From an uncultured Leucobacter sp. (GTDB lineage Bacteria > Actinomycetota > Actinomycetes > Actinomycetales > Microbacteriaceae), in the NCBI GenBank assembly GCA_945952575.1, contig CAMFIY010000125.1:1-7797 (forward strand): DNA of 7,797 nucleotides. The letters are read 5' to 3'. Made by a program: the position numbers and the translations under genes. Under the pieces are notes generated by a model. That model saw only the letters and a program-made list of their open reading frames with translations, had not been told where the DNA came from and did no database searches. This document shows, in pieces, positions 1 to 6,384 of the stretch. Every line of letters begins with the position of its first letter. Position 1 is the stretch's first letter.

Positions 1-1057
1 GCTGACGCAGCCAGTGGCCGCTCACGCCCGTCGCCGACACGTCGATGGGGACGCGGAGCAGGTCGGTGTCGACGATGTCGTCGAAACGCCCGAAGTCGTC
101 GCTGACGACGCCGAAGCGCGGATCCTCGCGAAGTGCGGAGCGGAACTGCTGCACGGCGTCGATCGAGCGCCCGATCTCGGCCTCGCCGGTCGCGAGCGCG
201 TGCCGGGCGATGTCGAGCGATGCGCGCAGCAGCGCACTCGACGAGGTGGAGGCGGTCATGGCGAACGCCCGCTCGATCAGCGGCTCCAGACGATCGGCGT
301 GGGGTCCGTCGCCGAGGTGCAGCATGGCCGACTGGGTGAGGGATCCTGCGAGCTTGTGCGTGCTCGAGATCACGAGATCGGCCCCGAGGCGGGCGGGCGA
401 CTCGGGCAGCGCCGGGTGGAAGCCGAAGTGCGGGCCCCAGGCGCCGTCGACGATCAGCGGTGCGCCGTGGGCGTGGGCCACCTCGGAGAGCCCGCGCACG
501 TCGGCGACCGAGCCGAAGTAGCTCGGCGAGATGATGTAGACGGCCGACGCCGGCCGACCGACGCGCTCGGCCTCGGTCAACGCTTCATCCAGCGCGGCCG
601 GCGAGACGCCGTGCGCCATGCCGTGCCGTTCGTCCACCGAGGGGAACACGAACGAGGGGGTGAGGCCGGCCGCCAGCACTCCGTCGCTGAAGCTGGAGTG
701 CGCGCTGCGCTGGGAGACGATGTGCTCCCCCAGGCCACGAGCGGCCAGAGCCGCCGTACGGTTGGCCTGCGAGGCGCCGTTCGTCAGGAACCAGGTGCGG
801 CGAGCGCCCCATGCGTCGGCCGCGAGCTCGAGCGCGCGGTCGAGCGGCGCATCGGCTCCGAGGTCGACGCCGTCGATGAGCATCGGGATGTCGAGGCGCA
901 GGGCGCGCTCGCCGATGAAGTCCGCCAGCCGCCGGCTGATCCCGAGACCCGTGCCGCCGTGGCCGGGCACCATGAGCTGCAGCGGCCCGCGCTCGACATA
1001 GCGATCGAGCGCGTCGGCGTACGGGGTTTCCTCATGGCGGGCGTCGGCGTGCAGCAT
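1..1057 (-). CDS. Orn/Lys/Arg decarboxylase-family PLP-dependent enzyme (partial, 3' end off the left edge)
   Basis: The minus-strand frame is open from an ATG at 1057 to the window edge, giving 352 codons with no stop. It belongs to the fold-type I PLP enzymes of the Orn/Lys/Arg decarboxylase major domain (family knowledge). Visible motifs, in order: an N-terminal TPYADALDRYVERGPL segment then VPGHGG (about residues 11-35); TNGASQANR (92-100), which would bind cofactor phosphate; a His at 120 in the ring-stacking position; VDGAWGPHFG (203-212), where Asp204 would contact the pyridine nitrogen; and SSTHKLAGSLTQSAML (231-246), where Lys235 is the expected Schiff-base lysine. The N-terminal wing domain of the large enterobacterial enzymes is absent, as in the shorter actinobacterial and Bacillus SpeA-like proteins. 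The substrate cannot be assigned. The ATG at 1057 fits the family N-terminus, and no other in-frame ATG lies just upstream. No strong Shine-Dalgarno is seen. It is divergent from the LysR gene, its likely regulator. Confidence 0.9.
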   Translation of the reverse strand, partial: MLHADARHEETPYADALDRYVERGPLQLMVPGHGGTGLGISRRLADFIGERALRLDIPMLIDGVDLGADAPLDRALELAADAWGARRTWFLTNGASQANRTAALAARGLGEHIVSQRSAHSSFSDGVLAAGLTPSFVFPSVDERHGMAHGVSPAALDEALTEAERVGRPASAVYIISPSYFGSVADVRGLSEVAHAHGAPLIVDGAWGPHFGFHPALPESPARLGADLVISSTHKLAGSLTQSAMLHLGDGPHADRLEPLIERAFAMTASTSSSALLRASLDIARHALATGEAEIGRSIDAVQQFRSALREDPRFGVVSDDFGRFDDIVDTDLLRVPIDVSATGVSGHWLRQ

Positions 1058-1114
1058 GGTCCAATGATGCGCGCGCCATCGAATCTGGTAAATCCCTGAA
1101 TGTTCTCTGAGTCG

Positions 1115-1129
1115 ACATATCCTGTATGT
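1115..1129. promoter_or_regulatory. Perfect inverted repeat, candidate LysR-type operator
   Basis: ACATA-TCCTG-TATGT is a perfect dyad with 5-bp arms and a 5-bp centre. AGTC (1110-1113) and GACT (1130-1133) extend it outward with a one-base asymmetry. LysR-type sites are usually imperfect dyads of about 15 bp with T-N11-A. Here the corresponding positions are C and G, so the match is to length and symmetry, not to the exact consensus. It sits midway between two divergent genes, one of them a LysR regulator. Confidence 0.45.
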
Positions 1130-1169
1130 GACTGAATCGAATCCGAATTACAGTCTCGATATATGGAAT

Positions 1170-1176
1170 AGGTGAG
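1170..1176 (+). promoter_or_regulatory. Ribosome binding site of the LysR gene
   Basis: AGGTGAG lies 2 nt before the ATG at 1179. This is closer than ideal but purine-rich and consistent with that start. The encoded N-terminus (MLDLRQLEAL) matches the usual beginning of LysR proteins, so no other start is needed. Confidence 0.55.
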
Positions 1177-1178
1177 AC

Positions 1179-2105
1179 ATGCTCGACCTGCGGCAGCTCG
1201 AGGCGCTCCGCGCCGTCAGCGGCGAGGGATCCGTCACCGGCGCCGCGCGCCGCCTGGGTTGGAGCCAGCCCACCGTCGACTACCACCTCAAGAACCTCGA
1301 ACGCCTCGTCGGCGCCCCCGTGCTGCTGCGATCCCGACGCGGCAGCACGCTCACTCCCGTCGGCGTGCTCCTGCTCGACCGGGCGCACGAGATCCTGAGC
1401 CTGGGCGAGCGAGCGCTGCACGACGCGCGCGAGCTCACGCACATGGGTCACGTGCGGCTGCGCTTCGGGACGATCCCCACGGCCGCGGCGAAGCTGCTCC
1501 CCTCCATCGTCGGCCAGGTGGGCGGGCTCGGAATCGAACTCGACGCCGTGCTCGCCGAGGTGCCGCAACTGGTCGAGCGCGTGAACCGGCACGAGCTCGA
1601 CGCCGCCATCGTCTACTCCGTGCCCGGCCATGATCTGCCGTTCCGTCAGGACATCGTCACGACCGAGGTGCTGCGCGACCCCCTCATGCTGGCGCTGCCG
1701 GAAGGGCATCCGCTCGGCGCCCGGAGCAGCCTCGACCGTGCGGCGCTGCTCACGCTCAGCGACGAGCGCTGGCTCTTCGCGGCCGCGTGGAACGACCCGA
1801 TGGACGCGATCGTGATCAACGCCTTCGCCGAGGCGGGGCACACGCTCGAGGTCTCGATCCGCACCGATGACTTCCAGGTGATGCTCGGCATGGTCGCCGC
1901 CCGGATGGGCGTCGGGTTCCTCCCGAAGCTGGCCAGCGGCCCGAGTCATCCCGGTGTCCTGCTGCGCCCGATCGACGACCGCTCGTTCGTGCGCTCGCTG
2001 CTGCTCGCCGCACCGGGAGAGGGCTCACGGCGACAACCCTCGACGGCGGTCAGGCAGCTCGCCGCGGCGGTGCGCGACGCGGCCGCCGCGCTCGGCGATC
2101 ACTGA
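1179..2105 (+). CDS. LysR-family transcriptional regulator
   Basis: A 308-residue protein, the normal length for LysR-type regulators. Residues 1-60 form the winged helix-turn-helix, with LRQLEALRAVSGEGSVTGAA, then the recognition-helix region WSQPTVDYHLKNLE (28-41), then LLRSRRGSTLTPVG (49-62). A linker helix follows at about 62-88. The rest, from HVRLRFGTIP (91-100), is the periplasmic-binding-protein-like effector domain, including a VYSVPGHDL stretch and the typical late GVGFLPKLA segment. Such proteins are cytoplasmic DNA-binding tetramers that respond to a small metabolite and often control a divergent neighbour. Here that is the decarboxylase-like gene across a 121-bp AT-rich gap, so an amino acid or polyamine effector is plausible but unproven. 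The 3' end overlaps the convergent phosphatase gene by 7 bp. Confidence 0.95.
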   Translation: MLDLRQLEALRAVSGEGSVTGAARRLGWSQPTVDYHLKNLERLVGAPVLLRSRRGSTLTPVGVLLLDRAHEILSLGERALHDARELTHMGHVRLRFGTIPTAAAKLLPSIVGQVGGLGIELDAVLAEVPQLVERVNRHELDAAIVYSVPGHDLPFRQDIVTTEVLRDPLMLALPEGHPLGARSSLDRAALLTLSDERWLFAAAWNDPMDAIVINAFAEAGHTLEVSIRTDDFQVMLGMVAARMGVGFLPKLASGPSHPGVLLRPIDDRSFVRSLLLAAPGEGSRRQPSTAVRQLAAAVRDAAAALGDH

Positions 2106-3052
2106 GGCGGCGGCTCGGCCCCTCGGTTGTCCAGCGCGTCGATGTAGCGCAGCACGATGCCCTCGCGCAGCGCCCACGGAGAGATCGTCAGCGTGTCGAC
2201 CTCGAACACCTTCATCGCGGTCCGCAGCACCACGGCGCCGGCCATCAGCTGATATCCGCGCTCGGGAGTGACGCCCGGCAGATACTCCCGCACGCTGCCC
2301 GGCATCTCGCGCAGCGACGGCTCCCACTCGCGCAGGCCGACGTAGTGCAGCTGCGACAGATCACCGGTCACGGGATCGGACGGGCCGCCGATCAGGCGCG
2401 CGAGCGACCGGATCGTCTTCGACGTGCCGACCACCCGTTTCGGGCGCGGCCGATCGAGGAACAGCTCCTCGCGCACCCGGGTGAACTCCGCGCGCGCGTG
2501 CGCGCGCAACCGGGAAACCGCCTCGCGCGGGGGCGGATCCTCGGCCAGGAAGTTGATGGTGGATCGACCGGCCCCCAGCGGCAGCGATACCTGCACGTCG
2601 GGGTACTCGTCCGCGCCCTGCGCGATCTCGAACGATCCGCCTCCGATGTCGAAGAGCAGGATCTCCCCGGCCGACCAGCCCAGCCAGCGCCGCACGGCCA
2701 GCATGGTGATCCGTGCCTCGTCCTCCCCCGAGAGCACCCGGAGCGCCACGCCGGCCTCGCTCTCGATCCGGGCGAGCACCTCCTCGCCGTTCGCCGCCTC
2801 GCGGATGGCCGAGGTCGCCGTCGCGATCAGATCGTCCACCCCGATCTCGGCGACGGTCTGCACGGCCTCGCGGATCGACTCGACGATCCGGACCACGCCC
2901 TCCTCGACGATCGCCCCGTCGCCGTCGAGGTAGCGCATCAGCCGCAGCACCGAGCGCTGCGAGTGGTAGGGCACGGGGCTGGCGCCCGGGTGCGCATCCA
3001 CGATCAGCAGGTGGACGGTATTGGATCCGACGTCGATCACTCCGAGGCGCAT
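2099..3052 (-). CDS. Ppx/GppA-family phosphatase (exopolyphosphatase / pppGpp phosphohydrolase)
   Basis: A 317-residue protein of the ASKHA (actin/hexokinase) fold, at the short two-domain length usual in actinobacteria. The phosphate-1 motif GVIDVGSNTVHLLIVD is at 4-19. TATSAIREA (78-86) and SGEDEA (108-113, the acidic catalytic motif of the family) follow. The phosphate-2 motif LLFDIGGGSFE is at 132-142. VGTSKTIRSLARL (208-220), LMAGAVVL (269-276) and SPWALREGI (291-299) are also typical. The whole layout closely recalls the mycobacterial Rv0496 (Ppx1) type. The family releases phosphate from polyphosphate chains or from pppGpp; which of these applies cannot be told from sequence. The gene is monocistronic by layout, convergent with lysR and divergent from a GntR gene. 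The ATG at 3052 puts the conserved RLGVIDVGSNT at the N-terminus and has a -10 box that predicts leaderless translation. Confidence 0.95.
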   Translation of the reverse strand: MRLGVIDVGSNTVHLLIVDAHPGASPVPYHSQRSVLRLMRYLDGDGAIVEEGVVRIVESIREAVQTVAEIGVDDLIATATSAIREAANGEEVLARIESEAGVALRVLSGEDEARITMLAVRRWLGWSAGEILLFDIGGGSFEIAQGADEYPDVQVSLPLGAGRSTINFLAEDPPPREAVSRLRAHARAEFTRVREELFLDRPRPKRVVGTSKTIRSLARLIGGPSDPVTGDLSQLHYVGLREWEPSLREMPGSVREYLPGVTPERGYQLMAGAVVLRTAMKVFEVDTLTISPWALREGIVLRYIDALDNRGAEPPPQ

Positions 3053-3058
3053 GGGGAA

Positions 3059-3064
3059 AGTCTA
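3059..3064 (-). promoter_or_regulatory. -10 element of the ppx/gppA-like gene, predicted leaderless
   Basis: Read on the minus strand, TAGACT (a TANNNT -10) is followed by TTCCCC and then the ATG at 3052. A start of transcription at or next to the ATG is therefore expected, giving an mRNA without a leader, which is common in actinobacteria. No Shine-Dalgarno is present. No clear -35 was found at 17-18 bp. Confidence 0.6.
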
Positions 3065-3097
3065 GGGGCACGACGACGCGCACTCCGCAGCCCGGGC

Positions 3098-3103
3098 TAC
3101 GCT
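3098..3103 (+). promoter_or_regulatory. -10 element of the GntR gene, predicted leaderless
   Basis: TACGCT (TANNNT) lies 6 nt before the ATG at 3110, mirroring the spacing on the divergent side. GAGGCC between them could act as a weak ribosome site, but its position fits a transcription start at the ATG. The -35 region is not consensus and would overlap that of the divergent promoter. Confidence 0.55.
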
Positions 3104-3109
3104 GAGGCC

Positions 3110-3523
3110 ATGAACGCCAGCACGCACGCGCCGGATCCCCTGGCGACCCTCACGATCGACCCGGAGTCGGCGACTCCTCCGTTCCGCCAGCTGCAGGACG
3201 CGGTCGTCTCGGCGATCCGCGACGGATCACTCCTCCCCGGCCAGCGCCTGCCCACCACGCGCGCCCTCGCCGCGCACCTCGGCCTGGCCGTCAACACGGT
3301 CGCGAGCGCCTATCGGGCGCTCGAGCAGGCGGGCATCGTCGAAGGCCGCGGCCGCGCCGGCACCTTCGTGCGCCTGGGCGACGACCCGGTCCATGCCGAA
3401 GCCCGTCGTCTGGCGCAGCACGCCGCCGAAGCGCTGAGCAGGCTCGGGATCGATCCCGAGCGCGCCGCCGCACTGCTGGCCGAAGCCTATGCCACGCTGC
3501 CTCCGGGCCCGCAGGGACCTTGA
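3110..3523 (+). CDS. GntR-family transcriptional regulator, short YtrA type
   Basis: A 137-residue protein. The GntR winged helix-turn-helix spans about 22-90: PPFRQLQDAVVSAIRDGSL, then LPGQRLPTTRALAAHLG (42-58), the recognition helix VNTVASAYRALEQAG (61-75), and the wing IVEGRGRAGTFV (76-87). The remaining 45 or so residues are a short helical tail with no effector domain, as in the YtrA subgroup, where the tail serves dimerisation. YtrA-type repressors often sit upstream of an ABC transporter operon they control. None is present here: the next gene is convergent. Its target is therefore unknown and may be its own promoter and the divergent phosphatase. The same frame stays open far upstream to 2345, but that part is antisense to the phosphatase and was left out. 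The start is set by the domain and the promoter. Confidence 0.92.
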   Translation: MNASTHAPDPLATLTIDPESATPPFRQLQDAVVSAIRDGSLLPGQRLPTTRALAAHLGLAVNTVASAYRALEQAGIVEGRGRAGTFVRLGDDPVHAEARRLAQHAAEALSRLGIDPERAAALLAEAYATLPPGPQGP

Positions 3524-3617
3524 GTCCGATTGCGACCAGCACGATCGGCACGACCGGAGGGGCAGGGACGCATCGCAGAAACCTGCAGATCGTTCGGCCT
3601 CGCCCGCTCCGGGACCA
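3524..3617. other. Convergent intergenic gap, no clear terminator
   Basis: These 94 bp lie between the converging 3' ends of the GntR and glycosyltransferase genes. Only weak dyads are visible: CCGAT/ATCGG spanning about 3526-3548 and GCAG-AAAC-CTGC near 3575-3586. Neither is followed by a T tract, so no intrinsic terminator is called. Confidence 0.4.
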
Positions 3618-4982
3618 TCACACCTCGGTGACCGGATCCAGCGACTCGCGCCGGGTCTTGGCCCACGATCGGCGCCCGGAGAGGTGCCGGATGAGCGCGT
3701 GGAACACGACGGGGTAGATGATCCACGTGTAGAGCACATAGGCGTGCGCCACCACCAGGTCCGTGAGCAGGCCGGGCAGCGAGATCCTGCGCCGCGCGCT
3801 CACCACCCCGATCACGCTCGGCAGCACCGAGAAGACGTAGGCCACCACCACGATGAACACCGACCAGCGGAAGCGCGACTCCCCGGTCACGAGCAGCGCG
3901 ATCGTCAGCACCACCGTGGCGCCCATGAAGAGCTGGATGAGCGGCGTCATCAGGTACCAGAACTGATCCCACCGCGGCACGAAGCCCAGGTGCGGATTGC
4001 GAGCCATCCGCCAGGCGATGTCGAGCATCTGCCAGCCTCCCTGCGCCCAGCGGGTGCGCTGGCGGTAGAGGGCGCGCAGCGAGTTCAGGCCCTGCTGGTC
4101 GATCGTCACGCGGGTCGACTGGCCGCCCTTCCACCCCGCACGGATGATGCGGAGCCCGATGTCCTGATCCTCGGTGAGCCGGCCCGCGCGCCACGGGCCG
4201 GGGTTGCCGCGGTGGTCGACGGTGACGACATCGTTCAGAGCGGCGAGCCGATTGAACTGCCCGTTGCCGCCCATGTTCGATGTGCCCCAGTCCGCCCGGC
4301 CCATCTGGAACACGTGGCCGAAGACCGAGAACTCCACGTTCTGCGCCCAGGTGAGGTAGCTGTGCCGGTTGTAGATCCGCACGAGCGACTGCACGCCGCC
4401 CATCCGCTCGTCCTCGAAATGCTCAGCCATCGCCGCCGCGCGGGGGTCCAGCCGGCCGTCGGCGTCGACGATGACGGTGATCACCTTCCGGGGGTCGTAG
4501 CCCGCGTACTCACCGCCGCCGAGGATCTCGCGCGTCAGGTACCGCCAGGCGTCGTTCAGCGCTTCGGACTTTCCCTGCCGCGCGTTCGGGGCCACGCGCG
4601 TGAGCACGGTCAGATCAGGGGTCTCGGTGCGCAGCCCGTCCAGGATCTCGCCGGTGCGATCGTCTGAGCCGTCGTTCACGACGAGGATCCGCTTGTGGGT
4701 GACCTCGACCTCGCGCAGGCGACCGACCGAGTCGGCGATCGTCACCTCCTCGTTCAGCGCAGGCACGACGAACACCCAGAGATACTCGGCCTCGGTGCTC
4801 GCCGGATCGTGCCCCGAACGGTGCAGGCGCTCCCTGCGCGTCATCGCGGTCTGCGCGCGGACGACGAGGATCACCAGCGAGAGCGCGGAGCAGAGCACCA
4901 CCGCGAGAGCGAGCCAGAAGATCGGCATCGCCCACCAGGGCAGTCCGCTGTAGAGCTGGATGAGGTCGTCGACGAGACCCAC
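3618..4982 (-). CDS. Family 2 membrane glycosyltransferase, processive-synthase type
   Basis: A 454-residue inner-membrane protein with a GT-A domain facing the cytoplasm. A membrane helix at about 17-42 is followed by the catalytic domain: FVVPALNEE (71-79), VVNDGSDD (101-108), the metal-binding DAD at 173-175, NMGGNGQFNR (236-245), the catalytic-base motif TEDQD (270-274) and QRTRW (308-312). This set (D, DxD, TED, QxxRW) marks processive synthases such as cellulose, hyaluronan and poly-GlcNAc synthases. Three more hydrophobic stretches follow (about 340-366, 372-396, 405-432), fitting a transport channel. The start is a GTG at 4982, 2 bp after the wecB stop, so the two are an operon and probably translationally coupled. 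The open frame runs on to 5669, but that part lies over wecB and is a shadow. Donor and product are unknown; UDP-ManNAc or UDP-GlcNAc are the likeliest donors given the neighbour. Confidence 0.92.
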   Translation of the reverse strand: MGLVDDLIQLYSGLPWWAMPIFWLALAVVLCSALSLVILVVRAQTAMTRRERLHRSGHDPASTEAEYLWVFVVPALNEEVTIADSVGRLREVEVTHKRILVVNDGSDDRTGEILDGLRTETPDLTVLTRVAPNARQGKSEALNDAWRYLTREILGGGEYAGYDPRKVITVIVDADGRLDPRAAAMAEHFEDERMGGVQSLVRIYNRHSYLTWAQNVEFSVFGHVFQMGRADWGTSNMGGNGQFNRLAALNDVVTVDHRGNPGPWRAGRLTEDQDIGLRIIRAGWKGGQSTRVTIDQQGLNSLRALYRQRTRWAQGGWQMLDIAWRMARNPHLGFVPRWDQFWYLMTPLIQLFMGATVVLTIALLVTGESRFRWSVFIVVVAYVFSVLPSVIGVVSARRRISLPGLLTDLVVAHAYVLYTWIIYPVVFHALIRHLSGRRSWAKTRRESLDPVTEV

Positions 4983-4984
4983 GA

Positions 4985-6364
4985 CTACACCCGGGCGGGG
5001 GCCGGGAAGGCGGGATCCCAGCCGAGGTGGCGGCGCACGGACTCCCGCAGTGCCTCCCCGTCGGCGTATCCGGGGGCGGGCGCCTGGCGCAGGACGTGAT
5101 CCAGCACCTCGACGATCCGCTCGGCGGCATGGCCGTCGCCGTAGGGGTTCGCCGGCGCATTGCGCTTGGCCTCCGCGGCCTCGGCAGGAGTGCGATCCAG
5201 CACCTCCGACGCAGCCGCGACGATGAGATCGGGATCGGTGCCGACCAGCCGCAGCGTCCCCGCCTCGACGCCCTCCTGCCGCTCCGTGACGCCGCGCGCC
5301 ACGAGCACGGGGATGCCGAGCGCCGGGGCCTCCTCCTGCACGCCGCCGGAGTCGGTGATGATCAGACTCGACGCCGCGATCAGGTGCACGAAGGAGAAGT
5401 ACTCGCGGGGTTCGACGAGGTGGACGTTCTCGCACCCTCCGAGCGCGTCGAGCATCGGCCCGCGCGCGATCGGGTTCGGATGCATGGGCACGACGAACGC
5501 GGTGGCGGGGTAGGCCTCGCTCAGACGCCGGATCGCCTCGGCGATCCCGCGCAGGCCGTTGCCCCAGTTCTCCCTCCGGTGGGCGGTGACCAGGACCACC
5601 CGGCGCTCGGGATGCGCGCTCAGCTCCTCCAGCCCCGGGCCGAGGTCGGCGGGCTCCGTCATCGCCCACTGCAGCATGTCGATCGCGGTGTTCCCGGTGA
5701 CCACGATCTGGCTCGAGTCGACGCCCTCGCGCATGAGGTTCCCACGATTCGCCTCGGTCGGCGCGAAGTGCAGCGCCGCGAGACGGGAGATGATCTGCCG
5801 GTTGCCCTCTTCGGGGAACGGCTCGCTGAGGTTCGAGGTGCGCAGACCGGCCTCGACGTGCACGATCGGCAGCCGGAGGTTGAACGCGGCGAGCGCCGCC
5901 GCCATGGCCGAGCTCGTGTCGCCGTGCACGAGGCAGGCGGCCGAGTGCCGGGGCTCCCGGCTGCCGGCCGCGGCGAAGCGCTCGGGGATCCGCTGCTCGC
6001 GCCAGATGTGGTCGATGCCCTCCAGCACGCGCCCCACGATCTCGTTGATCGAGGGAGCCACGCCGTCGCTGGGCGCTCCGACGCGCAGGTTGCCGTCGAG
6101 CATCAGCCCGGCACGGCGGATCAGCGGCTCGACCAGGTCGGCGTGCTGGCCCGTCGTGATCACGACCGGCCGGAACCGCCCCGAGTTCTGCAGCTCGCGG
6201 ATCACCGGAATCATCTTGATGGCCTCGGGCCGCGTGCCGATCACGACGAGCACCCGGGTCCGGTCGGCGTAGTCGACCCAGTCCCCGCCCGGCTGCGCCC
6301 CATCCGCTCCGTGCGGTGAGGGCTCGAGCACGATCGCCCCCGTCGATGTCTGCATCTCGTCCAT
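4985..6364 (-). CDS. wecB: UDP-N-acetylglucosamine 2-epimerase (non-hydrolysing)
   Basis: A 459-residue cytoplasmic enzyme that interconverts UDP-GlcNAc and UDP-ManNAc. Family motifs are complete: VVIGTRPEAIKMIPVI (40-55), TGQHADLV (71-78), VHGDTSSAMA (146-155), IVHVEAGLRT (167-176), PFPEEGNRQ (182-190), VTGNTAIDML (222-231), VTAHRRENWG (259-268), MHPNP (294-298) and ITDSGGVQEEAP (336-347). Asp149, Glu171, Glu185, Arg189 and His262 line up with the catalytic residues known from E. coli WecB. It is longer than the usual 370-380 residues: about 35 unconserved residues precede the fold, about 15 extra lie near 125-140, and a tail of about 35 residues ends the protein. The ATG at 6364 has a good ribosome site; an in-frame ATG at 6355 is possible. 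It is the first gene of a pair with the glycosyltransferase. Confidence 0.96.
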   Translation of the reverse strand: MDEMQTSTGAIVLEPSPHGADGAQPGGDWVDYADRTRVLVVIGTRPEAIKMIPVIRELQNSGRFRPVVITTGQHADLVEPLIRRAGLMLDGNLRVGAPSDGVAPSINEIVGRVLEGIDHIWREQRIPERFAAAGSREPRHSAACLVHGDTSSAMAAALAAFNLRLPIVHVEAGLRTSNLSEPFPEEGNRQIISRLAALHFAPTEANRGNLMREGVDSSQIVVTGNTAIDMLQWAMTEPADLGPGLEELSAHPERRVVLVTAHRRENWGNGLRGIAEAIRRLSEAYPATAFVVPMHPNPIARGPMLDALGGCENVHLVEPREYFSFVHLIAASSLIITDSGGVQEEAPALGIPVLVARGVTERQEGVEAGTLRLVGTDPDLIVAAASEVLDRTPAEAAEAKRNAPANPYGDGHAAERIVEVLDHVLRQAPAPGYADGEALRESVRRHLGWDPAFPAPARV

Positions 6365-6368
6365 CGAT

Positions 6369-6374
6369 CCCCCT
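6369..6374 (-). promoter_or_regulatory. Ribosome binding site of wecB
   Basis: On the minus strand AGGGGG lies 4 nt before the ATG at 6364. It supports that start over the in-frame ATG 9 bp further in, although a GGACGAG also precedes the latter. Confidence 0.6.
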
Positions 6375-6384
6375 GTCCGATGCT

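Larger units (their letters stand above)
1058..1178. promoter_or_regulatory. AT-rich divergent control region between the decarboxylase-like gene and lysR
   Basis: This 121-bp gap separates two divergent start codons. By direct count 35 of the 90 bases from 1081 to 1170 are G or C (39%), far below the flanking genes. It holds a perfect inverted repeat (1115-1129), three close copies of GAATC/GAATT (1134-1138, 1139-1143, 1145-1149), and GACTG/CAGTC arms (1130-1134 and 1151-1155). A weak rightward promoter for lysR is possible, with TACAGT at 1149-1154 as the -10 and GTGACT at 1128-1133 as a poor -35 at a short 15-bp spacing. No convincing leftward -10 stands out. The layout fits a LysR regulator binding between itself and its target, but the exact elements are inferred. 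Confidence 0.6.

Noticed and set aside
14..1099. 361-codon plus-strand open frame
   Set aside because: It is antisense to the decarboxylase-family gene, rich in Arg, Gly, Val and Glu, and shows no domain. Long antisense frames are expected in DNA this GC-rich.
1160..1165. TATATG as a -10 for lysR
   Set aside because: It would place the transcription start inside the ribosome binding site just before the ATG. TACAGT at 1149-1154 is a better candidate.
1032..1949. 305-codon minus-strand open frame
   Set aside because: It is antisense to the well-supported LysR gene and has a compositionally biased, His/Glu/Arg-rich product.
2345..3109. Upstream extension of the GntR frame
   Set aside because: It is antisense to the phosphatase gene and has no recognisable motif. 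The GntR domain begins only after the ATG at 3110.
3489..4667. 392-codon plus-strand open frame
   Set aside because: It is antisense to the glycosyltransferase, whose motifs are complete.
4983..5669. Upstream extension of the glycosyltransferase frame
   Set aside because: It overlaps wecB on the same strand in another frame and is Arg/Ala/Gly-rich. The GTG at 4982 is the sensible start.
5027..6319. 430-codon plus-strand open frame
   Set aside because: It is antisense to wecB, with biased composition and no motifs.
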